Assembly (NCBI RefSeq): GCF_000166395.1
Contig: NC_014655.1
Span: forward strand, 3,534,001 to 3,598,000
DNA: 64,000 bases
Direction: 5' to 3'
Origin: Leadbetterella byssophila DSM 17132
GTDB taxonomy: Bacteria > Bacteroidota > Bacteroidia > Cytophagales > Spirosomataceae
Shown: positions 43,096 to 52,369 of the stretch, piece after piece
How positions within the stretch are numbered: position 1 is the stretch's first letter
Layout: every line of letters starts with the position of its first letter
Translations under genes and position numbers: made by a program
The notes under the pieces: generated by a model
The model's database searches: none
Told to the model about the DNA's origin: nothing
The model's input: the letters and a program-made list of their open reading frames with translations, nothing else

Positions 43096-44121
43096 TTACC
43101 AGACCACTAAATCATCTGCATGGATGATGAGGGTATTTTTCCCTGCAGAATTTGGAATATCCACTGAGGATATCCTGACCTTTCCTACACCAATCGTTTC
43201 TCCAGCTTCATTTTGGATCTCTACCAGTTCACCTTTGGTGAATTCTCCTGTGTAGTTTTTAATACCTACGTGTAATAAGCTTTTGCGGGCTTTCAAGGCA
43301 TCTTCTGCACCTTTGTCTATACTTACCTTGCCTACTGAGATTCCGGAGCTTGCAAGCCATTTATTTCGCGCATTGATCTTAGTAGGGTATGCTCGGAAAG
43401 TAGTTCCACTTTCTCCTCTAAAAGCTTTTAGGATACCATCTGTTTCTTTCATTCCAAAGATCACTACTTCAATCCCCATTTTATTTGCCAAATGAGTAAA
43501 GGTCAGTTTAGATGCCATGCCCCCTGAACCTAGGGATGTCTTTGAAGGAAGGACGTAGGAAAGAATTTTTTCGTCTATTCGTTCGACTTCTGGAATTATT
43601 TGACCGGAAGGGTCCAATAGACCACCGGAGGCAGTACAAAGCATTAGTTTCTTTGCCCCAAATCCGCTGGCTATTAAAGTAGCTAACTCGTCGTTATCAG
43701 AGAACTTTAATTCTCTGTTACTTACTACGTCATTTTCATTCGCTATAGGAATGATGTCTGACTTCCATAATTCTTCGTAGGTTTCTTTTAGCTGAAGAAA
43801 TTGTGGCCTTTGAGAAAAGTGTTGCTTCTCAATTAAACTTTGTGCCACTACAATATTATACTCTGCAAATACCTCCTGATACATTTTTAGTAGCAAGGGG
43901 TTCCCTATAGCGGCCGCAGCTTTTTTTTGCGCGATAGTAGCTTCGTAGCGAGGTATAAATGATTTTCCCGCACCTACTGCCCCTGAGGATACTATAACGA
44001 GGTAATGCTTTTTATGAAGTTGTGCAATTTGTCTTGCTATTTCTTTTAATATCTGTACATCAGGTTCTCCGTTCCCGAGGGATGCTGTACCAAACTTGAT
44101 GACAAGTATGTCTTTTTTCAT
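43096..44121 (-). CDS. proB: Glutamate 5-kinase
   Basis: Phosphorylates glutamate, first step of proline synthesis. 341 residues: an amino-acid-kinase domain (VIKFGTASLGN at the start, IVSSGAVGAGK near 44, IPIANENDVVS near 126) and a C-terminal PUA domain (HVGIKNYTGEFTKGELVEI). It is slightly shorter than E. coli ProB (367). No proA follows, which is unusual. It is the last gene of the asnS operon and overlaps the unknown gene by 4 nt. Confidence 0.94.
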   Translation of the reverse strand: MKKDILVIKFGTASLGNGEPDVQILKEIARQIAQLHKKHYLVIVSSGAVGAGKSFIPRYEATIAQKKAAAAIGNPLLLKMYQEVFAEYNIVVAQSLIEKQHFSQRPQFLQLKETYEELWKSDIIPIANENDVVSNRELKFSDNDELATLIASGFGAKKLMLCTASGGLLDPSGQIIPEVERIDEKILSYVLPSKTSLGSGGMASKLTFTHLANKMGIEVVIFGMKETDGILKAFRGESGTTFRAYPTKINARNKWLASSGISVGKVSIDKGAEDALKARKSLLHVGIKNYTGEFTKGELVEIQNEAGETIGVGKVRISSVDIPNSAGKNTLIIHADDLVVW

Positions 44122-44624
44122 AGTTGTTTGTAGTCTTTTTCCAGTTGTTTTAGGTCGTCCATATATTCCAAATGATAGTCTTCGTGTAAACCTTCAAGGA
44201 GAGTATACATCTTAGAAATTTTCTTGAGAGCATTTTCTTTGAATTTAGGTTTTAGTTGGCTATCCCTCAAAGTTGCTCTATATTGTTTAAAGGCTATTAA
44301 GGCTGCTTCACAAAGGTATTTCCATAGCTCAAGTTCTGATTGCTTATCTTTTGTAACCTTTGCGAATCGATTTATTTTTCCGGAAAAGGTTCTGAAGTAA
44401 GTTAAGATCTGTTTAAGCGTTAATCTACCTGATGTGAAATCTATTTGATCCTGAACTTCTTGTTGCCTAAATTTCAAGTCAGACGGTGTATTTTCCAGCA
44501 GCTTGTATTGCAGTTGGTCTGTCAATAACTCATCTTTTGCAATAAGTCTCAGAAGTAATTTGTTCTTTTCCTTAGTAGGCAAAGAAAGTATAGCTTCCTT
44601 CAGTTCATCTGATAATTTAGCCAT
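44118..44624 (-). CDS. Helical protein of unknown function between nuoH and proB
   Basis: A 168-residue soluble, highly charged, all-helical protein (KEAILSLPTKEKNKLLLRLIAKDELLTDQLQY... pattern). I recognise no domain, signal or catalytic motif. The frame overlaps nuoH by 8 nt and proB by 4 nt, so it is translated in the operon and is real. Similar proteins probably exist in other Bacteroidota next to proB. Confidence 0.65.
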   Translation of the reverse strand: MAKLSDELKEAILSLPTKEKNKLLLRLIAKDELLTDQLQYKLLENTPSDLKFRQQEVQDQIDFTSGRLTLKQILTYFRTFSGKINRFAKVTKDKQSELELWKYLCEAALIAFKQYRATLRDSQLKPKFKENALKKISKMYTLLEGLHEDYHLEYMDDLKQLEKDYKQL

Positions 44625-45708
44625 AGATCATTAAGATTCTCCATGCTGCAGAAAGTCCTAATAAAGCTAATGAAAATGGTGTGAGGACTTTCCAGCATAG
44701 GTACATTAATTGGTCAACTCGAATACGCGGAAAACTCCATCTAACCCACATTTGGATAAGCATTCCCAGATAGGCTTTTGTGAAGATCCAAAAGGCTCCC
44801 CAAAGGTTTCCTGACCATTCTCCGGGAGTTCCGGAAGTCCAATCAGCTAAGCGGATAGGTCCTATATTGGGAAAGATGGTGTTCCATCCTCCAAAGAAAA
44901 ATATGGCGGCTAAAAAGGACATGAGTAGCATCATTCCGTATTCTGCCAGAAAAAGTATAGCCCAGCGAAATCCGGAGTATTCCGTTTGGAAGCCGGCAAT
45001 CAATTCGGATTCTGCTTCCGGAAGGTCAAAGGGGGCTCGGTTAGCTTCTGCTAATGCGGCAATAAAAAAGATGATGAAGACGGGGATCAAGATTGGACTT
45101 CTAAAGATGTTCCAAGTAAGAAAACCTCCCACCTGAGTGGTATCCCAGCCTAGGGATTTGATTCCTAAGAAGTAATTCGTTTCGCTAGAAAATATTCCCT
45201 GCTGAAGGGTCATTTCCTGAAGGTTAAGGGTAGTGCTAATTAAACAAACTGAAAGGATAGATAAGCCCAAGGGAACCTCAAAAGAGATGATTTGGGCCGC
45301 TGAACGCATTGCACCTAATAATGAATATTTGTTGTTAGAAGCGTATCCCGCGAGGATCAATCCCAAAATGTCTATGGAGATGAGTCCTAATAATAGAAAT
45401 ACGCCGGTTTGTACATTTACCCCTTGAAGTCCATGGGATATAGGTAAAAAAGCAAAACCGGAAAATACAGCCGCAAATATGATATATGGCGCGGCTTTGA
45501 ACATTTTCCGGTCGGCAGCAAAAGGAATGGTATCTTCCTTTTGGAATAATTTTATAAGATCAGCGAATAATTGTAGAAGTCCCCACTTACCTACCTCCAT
45601 TGGGCCTAGTCGGTCCTGAATAAAAGCAGATACCTTACGTTCCAGATAAACGCTAATGATCACATTAGCTCCTATTACAGCCAGGAAAATAAGGAGGGGC
45701 AACCACAT
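44617..45708 (-). CDS. nuoH: NADH-quinone oxidoreductase subunit H, isolated from nuo genes
   Basis: A 363-residue membrane subunit of respiratory complex I that joins the quinone site to the peripheral arm. About eight hydrophobic helices and the family signatures GPMEVGKWGLLQLFADLIKLFQKED (near residue 40), RAPFDLPEAESELIAGFQTEYSG (near 230) and VRWSFPRIRVDQLM (near 325) are seen. The Glu/Asp-rich PEAESE motif is intact. No other nuo gene is in the window; in most genomes nuoH is inside the nuo cluster. The ATG shares one base with the end of asnS. Confidence 0.95.
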   Translation of the reverse strand: MWLPLLIFLAVIGANVIISVYLERKVSAFIQDRLGPMEVGKWGLLQLFADLIKLFQKEDTIPFAADRKMFKAAPYIIFAAVFSGFAFLPISHGLQGVNVQTGVFLLLGLISIDILGLILAGYASNNKYSLLGAMRSAAQIISFEVPLGLSILSVCLISTTLNLQEMTLQQGIFSSETNYFLGIKSLGWDTTQVGGFLTWNIFRSPILIPVFIIFFIAALAEANRAPFDLPEAESELIAGFQTEYSGFRWAILFLAEYGMMLLMSFLAAIFFFGGWNTIFPNIGPIRLADWTSGTPGEWSGNLWGAFWIFTKAYLGMLIQMWVRWSFPRIRVDQLMYLCWKVLTPFSLALLGLSAAWRILMIYG

Positions 45709-47150
45709 TAGAATTCGGCATTTTTAGGCGTTCTTGGGAAAGGTATCACGTCTCTGATGTTTGTCATACCTGTAACGAACAACACTAAACGTTCAAACCC
45801 TAATCCGAATCCGGAATGTGGGGCAGAACCGAATTTACGAGTTTCTAAGTACCACCAGATGTTTTCAGGATCTATGCCCACTTCTTTTACTCTGGCCATC
45901 AGTTTCTCGTAGTTGTCTTCTCTCTGAGATCCGCCTATGATCTCTCCGATTCCAGGGAAAAGAACGTCCATAGCGCGTACTGTAGCTCCAGGGGCGCCAT
46001 TTAGCTCATCGTCCTGTTTCATGTAAAAGGCTTTGATCTCCTTCGGATAGTTCGTTAGAATGACGGGTTTTTTGAAATGCTTCTCTACTAGATATCTTTC
46101 GTGTTCTGATTGTAAGTCAATACCCCAAGCTACCTCGTATTGGAACTGTTTCTTTTGAGCTGGCTTGGATTTTAGTAATATGTCTATCGCTTCTGTATAC
46201 GTTAATCTTTCGAAGTCATTTTCTACTACAAATTTTAGCTTTTCTATAAGCTTCAACTCTGATCTTTCGTTCTGTGGTTTTTGCTTCTCTTCTTCTAATA
46301 GTCGGTTTTCCAAAAACTCCAGATCTTCTTTGCAGTTTTCAAGTGCATAAGAAATGACATATTTCACGAAACTTTCCGCCAGATTCATGTTATCTTCCAG
46401 TTCGAAGAATGCCACTTCTGGTTCAATCATCCAGAATTCCGCCAAATGTCGAGAAGTGTTAGAGTTTTCAGCACGGAAGGTAGGTCCAAAGGTGTAAATT
46501 CTAGACAAAGCTAGGGCGCCTAATTCTCCTTCTAACTGCCCCGAAACGGTTAATGCTGTTTCTCTACCAAAGAAATCCTGACTGAAGTCAATATTTCCTT
46601 CCGGTGTCAAAGGGGCTTTGTTAGGTTCAAAAGTACTTACCCTAAACATCTCACCTGCACCCTCAGCATCAGAAGCGGTGATGATAGGAGTATGTAAATA
46701 GAAGAAGCCTTGTTCGTTGTAGAATTTATGAACGGCATAAGCCAGGGCGTGACGAATACGGAATACCGCACCGAATACATTGGTTCTGAAGCGTAAATGG
46801 GCTTTCTCTCTCAAGAATTCCAAACTATGCTTCTTAGGCTGTATAGGGTAGGACTCATCAGCCGTACCGTAAACTTCTATGGTTTCAGCTAAAACCTCCA
46901 TGGTTTGTCCTGCTCCTGCCGAAGCTACTAGTTTACCAGTCACAGCTATTGCTGAACCGGTGGTAGCTAACTTCAGTATATCTTCAGAAATTTTGCCGTT
47001 CTCCACTACAGCCTGAATATTTTTCAGGGTTGAGCCGTCATTTATATTGATAAAAACGATATTGGATTGTCCTCTTTTAGTCTTCACCCATCCTTTCACC
47101 ACGATAGACTGCCCTTCAGGAGTCAGCTTTAAAATTTCTTTGATCTGCAT
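45708..47150 (-). CDS. asnS: Asparaginyl-tRNA synthetase
   Basis: A 480-residue class IIb enzyme: OB anticodon domain ([25 protein letters not shown]) and catalytic core with motif 2 ([26 protein letters not shown]) and motif 3 ([16 protein letters not shown]). The Asn-type motif SRHLAEFWM distinguishes it from AspRS. It leads an operon with nuoH, an unknown gene and proB. A TATTTTTG box at 47178-47171 lies about 21 nt before the ATG. Confidence 0.96.
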   Translation of the reverse strand: MQIKEILKLTPEGQSIVVKGWVKTKRGQSNIVFININDGSTLKNIQAVVENGKISEDILKLATTGSAIAVTGKLVASAGAGQTMEVLAETIEVYGTADESYPIQPKKHSLEFLREKAHLRFRTNVFGAVFRIRHALAYAVHKFYNEQGFFYLHTPIITASDAEGAGEMFRVSTFEPNKAPLTPEGNIDFSQDFFGRETALTVSGQLEGELGALALSRIYTFGPTFRAENSNTSRHLAEFWMIEPEVAFFELEDNMNLAESFVKYVISYALENCKEDLEFLENRLLEEEKQKPQNERSELKLIEKLKFVVENDFERLTYTEAIDILLKSKPAQKKQFQYEVAWGIDLQSEHERYLVEKHFKKPVILTNYPKEIKAFYMKQDDELNGAPGATVRAMDVLFPGIGEIIGGSQREDNYEKLMARVKEVGIDPENIWWYLETRKFGSAPHSGFGLGFERLVLFVTGMTNIRDVIPFPRTPKNAEF

Positions 47151-47170
47151 ACTACATACTGTTATTTTAG

Positions 47171-47178
47171 CAAAAATA
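47171..47178 (-). promoter_or_regulatory. -7 box of the asnS-nuoH-proB operon
   Basis: The minus strand reads TATTTTTG about 20 nt upstream of the asnS ATG. No TTG at -33. Confidence 0.4.
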
Positions 47179-47326
47179 AAGAATTACATGTAGCTATCCG
47201 AGTTTAGGCTAAGGGAATCTTTAGCATTTGTCTCGGCTAACTTTAGAATCTACAATATTTCCTTAATCTTGTCCAGTCTGGTATCCGTGTTTTGGTGTTT
47301 TTGGAATTCAATAATCAGCTGATTTA

Positions 47327-47357
47327 TTGTGATTTGATGATTAATGCTTTAAATTTG
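47327..47357 (+). promoter_or_regulatory. Promoter of the two-component system (TTG-N20-TAAATTTG)
   Basis: TTG at 47327-47329, 20-nt spacer, TAAATTTG at 47350-47357. Exact consensus. The transcript should start near 47363, just before the TTG start codons of the kinase gene. Confidence 0.72.
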
Positions 47358-47385
47358 CGCGCCTTGCCGACATAACAAATAATAT

Positions 47386-48651
47386 TTGACCTTGAATAGA
47401 CAAACCATAAGACTTGTAATCCTGTTAGGTGTGATCGCCATTTGTGGAATTATTGGAATTCAGATCTATTGGATGAAGAAAGCCTTTGATCTCCACGAGC
47501 AGCAATTTAGGCAAAGTGTGATGGTAAGTCTTCGAAACGTAGCTAATACCATTGCGAAGTCTTATAATATGTCTGTCATCGAAAATCCGGTTGAACAGCT
47601 TTCTTCAGATTACTTCGTGGTTAATTTACGTGTTCCATTAGAGCCGGGGATTTTGGAACCTTTGTTGATTGAAGAATTCAAGAAGAAGAATCTCAGCACT
47701 GACTTTGAATATGGAATATATAATTGTGATACGGACAATATCATTTACGGGGGATATGTAAAGGAGAGTTTTGAACCCTATTATGTAGAAGGGAGTAATG
47801 AACTTCCTAAAACAGACAAATTCCTTAATTACTTTGGCGTTAGATTTCCCGGAAAATCAAGCTATATCACAGGTAAATTAGATATTTGGATCATATCCTC
47901 CTTGATTACATTGGTATTTACGGTGTTCTTTGGTTATGCCATGTTTGTCATTTTACGGCAGAAGAGGTTAAGTGAAGTTCAAAGGGATTTCATTAATAAC
48001 ATGACCCATGAGTTCCAAACCCCTATTTCTACTATTAAGATAGCTACGGATGTATTGGCTACTGATAAGATCACCTCTCAGCCTGAAAGGTTAAAGAAAT
48101 ATGTAGACATCATCCGTTCTGAGAATAATCGTTTGAAGAATCAGGTAGAGGCGGTTTTGTCCACGGCAAAAATTGGTAAGGGGAACATTCAAATCAATAT
48201 ACAATTACAAGACCTTCATGCGCTTATATGGGAGGTGACAGAGAGTATAAGAGTAGAATTAGGTGAGGATTTCCATTTGAATCTGGATGCCCAAAAGACC
48301 AGTATCAAAGCAGACAAAATGCATTTGATGAACATCATCCGAAATCTATTGGATAATGCATGTAAATACTCTGGAGATCATCCTGAAATTACCTTAAAGA
48401 CCCTAAATGACGATAAATACATCTATGTAGCCGTAGAAGATAAAGGAATAGGAATAGCTAAAGAACATCAAGCGAAGATCTTTGATCGTTTTTATAGAGT
48501 ACCTACCGGAAATGTACATAATGTAAAGGGCTTTGGCTTAGGATTGAATTATGTCAAAGAAATGGTAAGATTACACAAATGGGAAATAGATGTTAGTTCT
48601 GAATTGGGACATGGTACTACCTTTGTGATTAAGATTCCTATAAGTGAATAA
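47386..48651 (+). CDS. Sensor histidine kinase, two membrane helices
   Basis: A 421-residue membrane kinase. TM helices are about residues 7-28 and 167-190; the periplasmic sensor between them (about 138 residues) has no domain I know. The phosphoacceptor His208 lies in MTHEFQTPISTIK (HisKA). The ATPase has N-box NIIRNLLDNACKYS, DKGIGIAKE and GFGLGLNYV. The formal start is TTG 47386; a second TTG at 47392 gives NRQTIRLV and is equally likely. The response regulator follows after 5 nt. The signal sensed is unknown. Confidence 0.92.
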   Translation: MTLNRQTIRLVILLGVIAICGIIGIQIYWMKKAFDLHEQQFRQSVMVSLRNVANTIAKSYNMSVIENPVEQLSSDYFVVNLRVPLEPGILEPLLIEEFKKKNLSTDFEYGIYNCDTDNIIYGGYVKESFEPYYVEGSNELPKTDKFLNYFGVRFPGKSSYITGKLDIWIISSLITLVFTVFFGYAMFVILRQKRLSEVQRDFINNMTHEFQTPISTIKIATDVLATDKITSQPERLKKYVDIIRSENNRLKNQVEAVLSTAKIGKGNIQINIQLQDLHALIWEVTESIRVELGEDFHLNLDAQKTSIKADKMHLMNIIRNLLDNACKYSGDHPEITLKTLNDDKYIYVAVEDKGIGIAKEHQAKIFDRFYRVPTGNVHNVKGFGLGLNYVKEMVRLHKWEIDVSSELGHGTTFVIKIPISE

Positions 48652-48656
48652 GAAAA

Positions 48657-49343
48657 ATGGCCAAAATATTATATGTGGAGGATGATCCCAACCTCGCTTT
48701 TGTGGTAAAGGATAGTTTAGAGGAGATTGGCGACTTTGATATTTCGCATTTTAGCGACGGAAAAGAAGCATGGAAGGTATTCAAGAAAGAGAAGTTTGAT
48801 CTCTGCCTCTTGGATGTCATGTTACCTGAATTGGATGGTTTTTCTTTGGCTGAAAAGATCAGAGAGCAAAATGCTCATATTCCTATCATATTTCTATCTG
48901 CAAAAGCCTTACCGGAAGACAGGATTCAAGGTTTGAAGGTGGGAGGGGATGATTATATCACAAAGCCATTTAGTATTGAAGAATTAGAACTGAAGATCAA
49001 AGTATTCCTGAAAAGGAATGCCGTATCTTTAAACCCGGTGGTGCAAGATAATATTCCATGTGGGGATTATATTTTTTGCTATTCTCAATTGAGTCTGACC
49101 TTTGATGAGGAGGTTCAGAGACTCACACATAGAGAAGCTGAAGTGTTGAAATTCTTTTTGGACAGAAAGAACCAAATTGTTAAGAGAGAAGAGATCTTAG
49201 TTGCTATCTGGGGAAGAGATGATTATTTCTTAGGTCGAAGTCTTGACGTTTTTTTAACTCGCATTAGAAAGATGTTAAATAGAGACTCAAAAGTGAAATT
49301 AGAGAATATTCATGGGGTCGGATTTAAGTTGATCGTACCTTAA
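48657..49343 (+). CDS. OmpR/PhoB-type response regulator
   Basis: A 228-residue regulator. The receiver domain (residues 1-120) has Asp9/Asp10, phosphoacceptor Asp53 in LLDVMLPELDG and Lys103 in ITKPFS. The C-terminal winged helix (about 130-226: LTHREAEVLKFFL...DVFLTRIRKML) is of the OmpR type. It is co-transcribed with the kinase at 47386. Its target genes cannot be told; the carbonic anhydrase gene lies 100 nt downstream. Confidence 0.94.
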   Translation: MAKILYVEDDPNLAFVVKDSLEEIGDFDISHFSDGKEAWKVFKKEKFDLCLLDVMLPELDGFSLAEKIREQNAHIPIIFLSAKALPEDRIQGLKVGGDDYITKPFSIEELELKIKVFLKRNAVSLNPVVQDNIPCGDYIFCYSQLSLTFDEEVQRLTHREAEVLKFFLDRKNQIVKREEILVAIWGRDDYFLGRSLDVFLTRIRKMLNRDSKVKLENIHGVGFKLIVP

Positions 49344-49443
49344 TCTTTTTTTAATCTCTGTTAGAAAGCTATTAGAATTTCAAAATAGCTTCGGTTTCCA
49401 TAGGGCTATGTGCTAATTTCGTATCCAAATCAAAATTAAGCTT

Positions 49444-50070
49444 ATGGAAATCGCACAGATTTTTAAGAACAACGAAGAGTGGATAGGTAAGGTCTTAGAG
49501 AATGATCCTACTTATTTTGATAGGCTTGCTGAGGGTCAGGAACCTAAATATTTATATATAGGATGCTCTGATAGCAGGGTGACAGCAGAAACCGTTATGG
49601 GCGCTAAGCCAGGTGAGGTATTTGTACATAGGAATATCGCTAATCTCGCTCCAAATAATGACCTGAATGTTCTATCCGTGGTGGTTTATGCCGTAAAACA
49701 TTTGAAGGTAAAGCACATTATAGTATGCGGTCATTACAATTGTGGCGGTATTAAAGCGGCTATGCAACCAGAAGATTTAGGAATCTTAAATCCTTGGTTA
49801 AGAAATATTCGTGATGTGGTGAGGATTCATCAGGCAGAACTGGAAGCAATACCATCTGAAGAAGAGAGATATAAAAGGTTAGTGGAGTTAAATGTGCAGG
49901 AACAATGCCTGAACATTGTGAAGATGAAAGAAGTACAGAAGGCTATGCAAGAAAGAGGTCTTCGAGTTCACGGCTGGGTATTTGATCTGCATTCGGGAAG
50001 AATAATAGATCAGAAACTTGATATGAAAGAGATCGCTGATCATTTAGGCGATATATATAAGTTGGTGTAA
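49444..50070 (+). CDS. can: Beta-class carbonic anhydrase
   Basis: CO2 + H2O to bicarbonate + H+. 208 residues with zinc ligands Cys41 in GCSDSR, His97 and Cys100 in VCGHYNCGG, and the Asp43-Arg45 dyad. The length is in the E. coli Can class. The gene is alone and ends in a 12-bp terminator shared with htpG. Confidence 0.96.
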   Translation: MEIAQIFKNNEEWIGKVLENDPTYFDRLAEGQEPKYLYIGCSDSRVTAETVMGAKPGEVFVHRNIANLAPNNDLNVLSVVVYAVKHLKVKHIIVCGHYNCGGIKAAMQPEDLGILNPWLRNIRDVVRIHQAELEAIPSEEERYKRLVELNVQEQCLNIVKMKEVQKAMQERGLRVHGWVFDLHSGRIIDQKLDMKEIADHLGDIYKLV

Positions 50071-50099
50071 AATAAGGCCCGAATTAATCGGGCCTTATT
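50071..50099. terminator. Bidirectional terminator between can and htpG
   Basis: AATAAGGCCCGA (50071-50082), loop ATTAA, TCGGGCCTTATT (50088-50099): a perfect 12-bp stem with AT-rich base. Serves both convergent genes. Confidence 0.9.
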
Positions 50100-50101
50100 T
50101 A

Positions 50102-51895
50102 TTATTTCAATCGTTCAATACTTCTATGTATGAACTGTGTCAGATCTTTACCGCTTAGCATACCTTGAGATAATAAGGCTAAATCTACCAGTTGTTTAGC
50201 TAAATCAGCGCCTTCTTCTGTCACAACCTTTTGAATGATGGGGTGATTTCCGTTGACCACCAAATTATACATTAGAGGCATCATGTTAGCTTGTCCGTTC
50301 ACTTTTGACATATCCGTATATCTACGCATGAATTCAGTTTGGACAATACTTACAGGTAAATCATCTACCGGTAATGCTTCAATTTGTACTATATTATTTC
50401 CAATCAAAGGCTTAAATACTTCTTCTACTTTCTTTTTCTCATCTTCAGAAAGAACAACCTCCGCTTTGATCCCTTTATCTATAATCTTCTCTAAAGGTTC
50501 TGAGTCAACACGTTTGAAACGAAGTTTTTCAACTTTCATTTCAAGAGCATTCAGGAAGTGAGCATCTAAAACATCGTCCAGTATCAATACATCGTATTCT
50601 CTTTTAAGAGCACCCTCAATGTAAGCATCTTCTTTATTGAGATCATTGCAGTAGAGTGCTATGGCATTTCCATCCTTGTCTACCTGATTGCTCTCTAACT
50701 TGGTTTTATATTCGTCTATAGTGAAGTACTCGTTCTTAGTGTTCTTTAATAAAATAAATTCTTTTGCTCTTTCATAGAATTTATCATCAGAGATGATACC
50801 ATACTTCACAAATAGCCCAATAGACTCCCATTTTTCTTCAAAAGCCTTACGATTATCCCTGAATAGTTCTGCCAGTTTTTCTCCTACTTTTTTGGTAATG
50901 TAGGTGTTTATTCTCTTCACGTTACCATCAGCCTGTAAATAACTTCTGGATACGTTCAATGGAATATCAGGTGAGTCAATCACCCCGTGAAGTAATTGTA
51001 AGAATTCCGGAACAATATCCTTCACATCATCCGTAATAAAGACTTGCTTGCTGAAGAGCTGAATCTTCTCCCTGTTTAATTGGAAGTCTTGCTTAATCTT
51101 AGGGAAATAAAGTACACCGGTAAGATTAAACGGATAGTCTACATTCAAGTGAATCCAGAATAGTGGATCTTCAGAATAAGGATACAGTTCTTTGTAGAAA
51201 GCTAAATAATCCTCGTCTTTTAATTCGCTAGGCGCCTTAACCCAAATAGGATTAGGATTATTAATCGTCTTTTCCTTGAATTCTATGGTGGTAGGTAGGA
51301 ACTTACCGTATTTGCTAAGTATTTGCTCTAATTTAAATTCGTCTAAAAACTCTTCAGAGTCTTCAGCAATATGTAGGATAACATCAGTACCTCTTTCAGC
51401 TCTTTCGGCTGCAGAAATCTCGAATTCAGTGCTACCGTCACTGAACCATCTTACGGCCTCAGCTCCTTCCTGGAAGGATTTGGTGATAATTTCAACCTCT
51501 TTGGCCACCATAAATGCAGAATAGAATCCTAACCCAAACTGTCCTATGATGGTGGATTTATCTGTAGTTTGCTGATACTTTTCTACGAATTCTTTTGCAC
51601 CGGAGAAAGCAATCTGATTGATATATTTCTTTACCTCCTCTGCCGTCATCCCAATTCCATTGTCTGAAATGGTGATGGTCTTTTTATCTTTGTCGAAGCT
51701 AACTTTAACCTTAAGTTCTCCTAATTCTCCATTAAACTGACCGAGTGAGGATAATTTCTGAAGCTTTTGAGTGGCATCTACTGCATTTGAAACTAATTCC
51801 CTAAGAAATATCTCATGGTCAGAATACAAGAATTTCTTGATGATGGGGAAAATGTTTTCCGTATTGATTGAAATAGTACCTTTTTCTGTAGTCAT
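50102..51895 (-). CDS. htpG: Hsp90-family chaperone HtpG
   Basis: A 597-residue cytoplasmic chaperone with the N-terminal GHKL ATPase (SNAVDATQKL, ISDNGIGMT and GQFGLGFYSAFMVA within the first 135 residues), middle domain and C-terminal dimerisation region. A palindrome TGACAATTTGTCA lies about 60 nt upstream, between htpG and the thioesterase gene. Heat-shock control is plausible. Confidence 0.97.
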   Translation of the reverse strand: MTTEKGTISINTENIFPIIKKFLYSDHEIFLRELVSNAVDATQKLQKLSSLGQFNGELGELKVKVSFDKDKKTITISDNGIGMTAEEVKKYINQIAFSGAKEFVEKYQQTTDKSTIIGQFGLGFYSAFMVAKEVEIITKSFQEGAEAVRWFSDGSTEFEISAAERAERGTDVILHIAEDSEEFLDEFKLEQILSKYGKFLPTTIEFKEKTINNPNPIWVKAPSELKDEDYLAFYKELYPYSEDPLFWIHLNVDYPFNLTGVLYFPKIKQDFQLNREKIQLFSKQVFITDDVKDIVPEFLQLLHGVIDSPDIPLNVSRSYLQADGNVKRINTYITKKVGEKLAELFRDNRKAFEEKWESIGLFVKYGIISDDKFYERAKEFILLKNTKNEYFTIDEYKTKLESNQVDKDGNAIALYCNDLNKEDAYIEGALKREYDVLILDDVLDAHFLNALEMKVEKLRFKRVDSEPLEKIIDKGIKAEVVLSEDEKKKVEEVFKPLIGNNIVQIEALPVDDLPVSIVQTEFMRRYTDMSKVNGQANMMPLMYNLVVNGNHPIIQKVVTEEGADLAKQLVDLALLSQGMLSGKDLTQFIHRSIERLK

Positions 51896-51953
51896 ATCTT
51901 TATTGATCTTCTTACAGACATTTAATCAAAGGCTGTTCCAATACAGGAAATCG

Positions 51954-51966
51954 TGACAATTTGTCA
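51954..51966. promoter_or_regulatory. 13-bp palindrome upstream of htpG
   Basis: TGACAATTTGTCA is a perfect 6-bp inverted repeat around one central T. It is 58 nt before the htpG ATG and 8 nt after the preceding gene. A regulator or alternative sigma factor site is possible; it is not the CIRCE sequence. Confidence 0.5.
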
Positions 51967-51973
51967 GAAAGTC

Positions 51974-52369
51974 TTATTTTTTCTGCTCAAATCTGTCTTT
52001 GGTGTATTCAATTTTTGTCTTCCCATGTGGTGTGGGATTACCTTCCTCATCAAGGGAGACCATGACAATCTTATCTATTTTGATAATGGTTTGGCGTGTC
52101 ATTTTGTTACGAACTTCACAGGCTAAAGTCAGAGAAGTATGTCCAAAATGTGTAGCTACAATCCCGATTTCAATGATGTCTCCCTGTTTGGCAGAGCTGA
52201 TAAAGTTGATCTCTGACATGTATTTTGTTACACATCTGGGATTCTCTAGTTGGATGATGGAATAAAGGGCAGCTTCTTCATCAATCCACTCCAAAAGCCT
52301 CCCTCCGAAGAGGGAAGCGTTTGGATTCAGATCTTCAGGTTTTACCCATTTTCTGGTGTGAAAATTCAT
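51974..52369 (-). CDS. Acyl-CoA thioesterase, hotdog fold
   Basis: A 131-residue single hotdog protein of the YciA/BFIT-like group: [24 protein letters not shown] (residues about 17-40) with the catalytic Asp in WIDEEA. It hydrolyses acyl-CoA; the chain length is unknown. It ends the folate operon with a 4-nt overlap to folD. Confidence 0.88.
   Translation of the reverse strand: MNFHTRKWVKPEDLNPNASLFGGRLLEWIDEEAALYSIIQLENPRCVTKYMSEINFISSAKQGDIIEIGIVATHFGHTSLTLACEVRNKMTRQTIIKIDKIVMVSLDEEGNPTPHGKTKIEYTKDRFEQKK

Noticed and set aside
49370-49395. AGCTATT/AATAGCT hairpin after the response regulator gene as terminator
   Set aside because: A 7-bp AT-rich stem without a T-tract; too weak to call.
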